Assembly: GCA_043784465.1 (NCBI GenBank)
Contig: JAYVYJ010000235.1
Span: forward strand, 1 to 10,007
From: Roseiarcus sp043784465
Lineage (GTDB): Bacteria; Pseudomonadota; Alphaproteobacteria; Rhizobiales; Beijerinckiaceae
Direction of reading: 5' to 3'
DNA length: 10,007 nucleotides
Both the position numbers and the translations under genes were made by a program. Shown piece by piece: positions 7,432-10,007 of the stretch (the stretch's first letter is position 1; every line of letters starts with the position of its first letter). Below the pieces are notes generated by a model. That model worked only from the letters and a program-made list of their open reading frames with translations, did not search any database and was not told where the DNA came from.

Positions 7432-8202
7432 ATGACGCGCTCCGCCCGTCCCCACCGTCCGCGAAAATTTCCCTCCGGCGCGGAGCCGAATTTTCTGTTG
7501 CGTTTCCTCGACGATCCCCGCCGCACCGGCGCCGTCGCGCCCTCGGGTCCGTTTCTGGCGCGGGAAATGGCGCGGGCGATCGATCCGCGCCGGCCGGGCC
7601 TCGTAGTCGAACTGGGGCCGGGCACTGGGCCGGTCACCAAGGCGCTTCTGGCGCGCGGCGTACCGCGCGATCGGCTGGTTTTGGTGGAATACGATTCCCA
7701 GTTCTGCAAGGCGTTGGCGCAGAAATTCCCGCTCGTCCGCGTGTTGCGCGGCGACGCCTATGCGTTGGGGCGTACGCTCGACCCGCTCAAGGGCGAGCAC
7801 GTTGCGGCGGTGGTCTCCAGCTTGCCCTTGCTCAACGAGTCGCCTCAGCGCCGCATGGCGCTGCTGGAGGATGCGTTCGCGCTGATGGGGCCGGACGGCG
7901 TGTTCGTCCAGTTCACCTATGGGCTCGCCGCGCCCGCGCCGCGCGACCTGTGCGCGGGACAATATGACGTGACGCGCGGCGCGCCGATCTGGCGCAACCT
8001 GCCGCCCGCGAGCGTCTGGACCTATCGCCGCGCGGTGGAAGCGCCCACGCCCGAGGTTAAGGTCATGAGATTGATCGACCATGCGGAAAAATTCGCCAAG
8101 CTCAAGGCGGGCGAGTTCGGTCGGCAGGGCGACAAGGTGATCGACATGCTCAAACGAGAGGTCGCAGCCCTGAAGCGCCCGCCGCGGACGAAGGGAAGAT
8201 GA
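7432..8202 (+). CDS. PmtA-like SAM-dependent methyltransferase
   Basis: 256-aa class I methyltransferase resembling rhizobial PmtA, which N-methylates phosphatidylethanolamine toward phosphatidylcholine. The N-terminal FLDDPRRTGAVAPSGPFLAR (25-44) is typical of that group, followed by SAM motif I VVELGPGTG (58-66), an acidic motif II VLVEYD (83-88), GDA (107-109), VVSSLPLLN (127-135) and FVQFTYG (157-163), then a PPASVW segment that the family shares. KsgA-type rRNA dimethylases share motif I but not the SSLPLLN/FVQFTYG set, so a lipid substrate is favoured. It has no signal peptide and is probably cytoplasmic and membrane-associated. It starts 11 bp after dnaJ and overlaps pyrF by 4 bp (ATGA), so it is likely co-transcribed from the dnaJ promoter. 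The substrate is inferred. Confidence 0.82.
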   Translation: MTRSARPHRPRKFPSGAEPNFLLRFLDDPRRTGAVAPSGPFLAREMARAIDPRRPGLVVELGPGTGPVTKALLARGVPRDRLVLVEYDSQFCKALAQKFPLVRVLRGDAYALGRTLDPLKGEHVAAVVSSLPLLNESPQRRMALLEDAFALMGPDGVFVQFTYGLAAPAPRDLCAGQYDVTRGAPIWRNLPPASVWTYRRAVEAPTPEVKVMRLIDHAEKFAKLKAGEFGRQGDKVIDMLKREVAALKRPPRTKGR

Positions 8203-8912
8203 TCGCGCGCGAACGCCTGATCGTCGCGCTCGACACGCCGACGGTCGTGGCGGCCGAGGCGCTGGTCGCGCGGCTCGGCGATAGCGTCGTCTTCTACAAG
8301 ATTGGCATGGAGCTGATCTATGGCGGCGGCGGGCTAGCGCTGGCGCAACGGTTGATCGGGTCCGGCAAGCGGGTGTTCATCGACCTCAAGTTGCACGACA
8401 TTCCCAACACGGTGGCGAAAGCGACGGCGCAGATCGCCGGTTTGGGCGCGACGTTTCTCACCGTTCACGCCTATCCGCAGACCATGCAGGCGGCGCTGCA
8501 AGGGGCGGGCGGTTCGGGCCTCAAGCTGCTCGGCGTCTCGGTGCTGACGTCCTGCGACGATTCCGACCTGGCCGAAGCGGGCTATGGTTTTAGCGCCCGC
8601 GCGCTGGTGTCGCGCAGGGCGGCGCAGGCTGAGGCGCTGGGCATGGCGGGGTTGGTGGCGAGCGCGGCGGAAGCGGCGGGGCTTCGAGCCGAAGGATGCA
8701 GGCTCACGTTGGTCTGTCCGGGCATACGGCTTGCGGGCGAGACAACGGGCGACCAGAAGCGGGTCGCCACGCCAGGGCAGGCGATCGCGGATGGCGCAGA
8801 TTATCTTGTCGTAGGGCGCCCCATAAGCGAGGCGCCCGATCCCCGCGCGGCCGCCGAGGCCGTCGTCGCGGAGATCGCCGCGAATCACGGCTCCAGCTCG
8901 CTGTCCCAGTAG
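8199..8912 (+). CDS. pyrF: orotidine 5'-phosphate decarboxylase
   Basis: 237-aa enzyme for the last step of UMP synthesis (OMP to UMP plus CO2), cytoplasmic. The TIM-barrel landmarks are present: LIVALD with Asp12, YKIG with Lys34, the catalytic array DLKLHDIPNT (Asp62, Lys64, Asp67), VCPGIR, GDQKRVATPGQAI, and the phosphate-binding GADYLVVGRPI. The start ATG at 8199 overlaps the preceding stop as ATGA, so translational coupling is likely. The last nine residues (NHGSSSLSQ) lie in the 28-bp overlap with the opposing HNH gene and look like a recent extension past the usual end of the protein. Function is secure. Confidence 0.97.
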   Translation: MIARERLIVALDTPTVVAAEALVARLGDSVVFYKIGMELIYGGGGLALAQRLIGSGKRVFIDLKLHDIPNTVAKATAQIAGLGATFLTVHAYPQTMQAALQGAGGSGLKLLGVSVLTSCDDSDLAEAGYGFSARALVSRRAAQAEALGMAGLVASAAEAAGLRAEGCRLTLVCPGIRLAGETTGDQKRVATPGQAIADGADYLVVGRPISEAPDPRAAAEAVVAEIAANHGSSSLSQ

Positions 8913-9451
8913 AGATAATCCATCCAGCTCGCGTGCAGGTAGTTCGGCGGGAACAGACGACCGTTCTGGTGCAGGTCGTGGACGGTCGGCTGATAGGGCG
9001 CACAATGGGGGAACATATGCGCCTTCGCCGGCATCATGTCGGCCTTTCGCAGGTTGCAAGATGAACAGGCCGTCACGACGTTTTCCCACGAGGTGACGCC
9101 GCCCTTCGAGCGGGGCGTCACGTGATCGAAGGTCAGTTCCTCGCGCGCGCCGCAATATTGGCATGTGAAGCGGTCGCGCAGGAATACGTTGAACCGCGTG
9201 AACGCGGGGAAACGCGAGGGTTTGACATAGGACTTTAGCGACACGACCGAAGGCAGCCGCATCGAGAAGCTCGGGCTGCGCACCGCGTGCTCATATTCCG
9301 AGACGATGTTCACGCGATCAAGAAACACGGCCTTGATCGCGTCCTGCCATCCCCAGACCGAGAGCGGATAATAGCTCAAGGGCCGGAAATCCGCATTTAA
9401 CACAAGCGCCGGACAGGTTTCCGGCGATACCGCTTGCACATGAACCGTCAA
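8885..9451 (-). CDS. HNH endonuclease family protein
   Basis: 188 aa from a TTG at 9451, chosen because GGAG lies six bases upstream and because family members I know begin just before the conserved ALVLNADFRPLSYYPLS segment (here 15-31). The frame is open to a GTG at 9619, but the extra 56 residues look non-conserved and that codon has no properly spaced ribosome-binding site. The HNH core has zinc pairs C97/C100 (FTCQYCG) and C129/C132 (CSSCN), with catalytic His110 in DHVTPRSKGG, Asn124, and Asn133 in the third position (an HNN-type variant). The C-terminus (HDLHQNGRLFPPNYLH, WMDYLYWD) matches the alphaproteobacterial form of this protein. Nuclease activity is expected from the motif, while the biological role is unknown. 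No methylase or specificity gene adjoins it. Confidence 0.88.
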   Translation of the reverse strand: MTVHVQAVSPETCPALVLNADFRPLSYYPLSVWGWQDAIKAVFLDRVNIVSEYEHAVRSPSFSMRLPSVVSLKSYVKPSRFPAFTRFNVFLRDRFTCQYCGAREELTFDHVTPRSKGGVTSWENVVTACSSCNLRKADMMPAKAHMFPHCAPYQPTVHDLHQNGRLFPPNYLHASWMDYLYWDSELEP

Positions 9452-9763
9452 GAGGCGCTCCAATCCTCCACGGGTTCGCACACCGGAACGCGTCCGGCCC
9501 CAGGGAAGAATGTAGACCGAGGATGACGGCGTTGTGAAGGCCGGATTTTGAAGGCTTTCACCGGTATCGGGGATCGCCCTGCACGGCACGTCGATCGCCA
9601 GCGGCGCCACGCGCGCCACCCTTTCATAAAAATCGATGATCGGGGAAACTCTCGGCGCCAGAGTAAGATTTTCTAAAACATTATATCAAATGGTATCTCG
9701 CAGGCGCTGCCTAATGCGCTTATTTGGACTGCAAATGTTCCCGGCGATTTTGGGCAAAAATAC
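9452..9763. other. intergenic region upstream of the HNH gene
   Basis: This 312-bp gap lies between the HNH start and the TadE-like fragment. The HNH frame stays open through 9619, so its 5' leader or an alternative longer N-terminus occupies the left half. The right half turns AT-rich from about 9660 and contains the candidate HNH promoter. No further gene, RNA or repeat is evident. Confidence 0.5.
9681..9689 (-). promoter_or_regulatory. extended -10 promoter for the HNH gene
   Basis: On the - strand this reads TGATATAAT: a perfect TATAAT with the extended TGn element. No good -35 lies at 16-18 bp, which is acceptable for extended -10 promoters. Transcription would start near 9674, leaving a leader of about 220 nt to the TTG at 9451. 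AT-rich DNA yields such matches by chance, so this is a candidate only. Confidence 0.4.
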
Positions 9764-9976
9764 ATGAAGAAAAATCAAGAAGAATTTCCTATTTCTACTT
9801 CGGCTCGACAATTTTTTTCGAGTGACTGCGGCGTCACGGCCGTAGAGTTCGCGATATTGGCTCCGGCCTTTTTCGGCGTCACGTTTATGATGATACAAAT
9901 GGGGCTCTACCCTCATGAATCCCCTCATTTGGAGAGCGGCCTGATTTCAGCGTCTTTTCGCCCTCCCGTCGGGTGA
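9764..9976 (+). pseudogene. truncated TadE-like pilus protein
   Basis: 70-residue frame with the N-terminal hallmark of TadE/TadG-type Flp pilus pseudopilins. A short charged N-terminus is followed by CGVTAVEFAILAPAFFGVTF (about residues 22-41), with the invariant-looking VEFA and a hydrophobic helix. Full TadE proteins are commonly 130-200 aa with a further periplasmic domain. Here the frame stops about 25 residues after the helix in a Pro/Ser-rich tail (SFRPPVG) unlike the family. No other tad gene is in view. The surrounding 9661-9900 is about 42% GC by hand count, far below the rest. The ribosome-binding site is poor. It is probably a decayed or recombined remnant, though a very short expressed protein cannot be excluded. 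Confidence 0.55.
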
Positions 9977-10007
9977 GCGGGGTGCCCGAAAATCTCGGAT
10001 GAGCGCG

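Noticed and set aside
8334..9164. 276-codon - strand frame across pyrF and the HNH gene
   Set aside because: It overlaps two well-supported genes in other frames, and its composition is that of a high-GC shadow.

Overview
The window is high-GC, single-chromosome-type bacterial DNA that reads as an alphaproteobacterium, most likely a member of the Hyphomicrobiales (Rhizobiales). The reasons are the rpsU product with its long basic tail, heat-shock promoters of the alphaproteobacterial RpoH form (CTTG, 18 nt, CYTATNT), a PmtA-like methyltransferase between dnaJ and pyrF, and an HNH protein of a type I know from this class. A methanotroph-related family is possible, but genus cannot be set from the sequence alone.

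Layout. Positions 58-1244 hold rpsU and a TPR lipoprotein on the + strand. Positions 1255-2528 hold two - strand genes: a small coiled-coil protein and an exported protein with an LprI-like C-terminal segment. They converge on the TPR gene at a shared hairpin. Positions 2529-2824 are a divergent control region with a full-consensus RpoH-type promoter, followed by dnaK (2825-4729) and a strong intrinsic terminator. Between dnaK and dnaJ lies a block of about 1.56 kb. It contains a HigA-family regulator on the + strand (lower GC, no HigB partner, extra C-terminal half) and, on the - strand, a complete AbrB-type antitoxin/Doc toxin pair with a candidate operator over its own promoter. dnaJ (6287-7420) then has its own RpoH-type promoter and is followed at close spacing by a PmtA-like methyltransferase and pyrF, which look like one operon. 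An HNH endonuclease gene on the - strand overlaps pyrF tail to tail. The right end (about 9660-9930) is clearly AT-richer and carries a short TadE-like pilus protein fragment.

How the parts fit. The core is the DnaK/DnaJ chaperone pair, each with a near-identical heat-shock promoter. The pair has therefore been separated physically and by a terminator, but probably not in regulation. The PmtA-like enzyme and OMP decarboxylase may share dnaJ's transcript. The toxin-antitoxin genes between dnaK and dnaJ look like accessory insertions of at least two different origins. I see no CRISPR array, tRNA, rRNA, transposase or integrase. No wholly new system is evident. The items most worth checking are the dnaK/dnaJ split with duplicated promoters, the extended orphan HigA, and the TadE fragment in its AT-rich patch.
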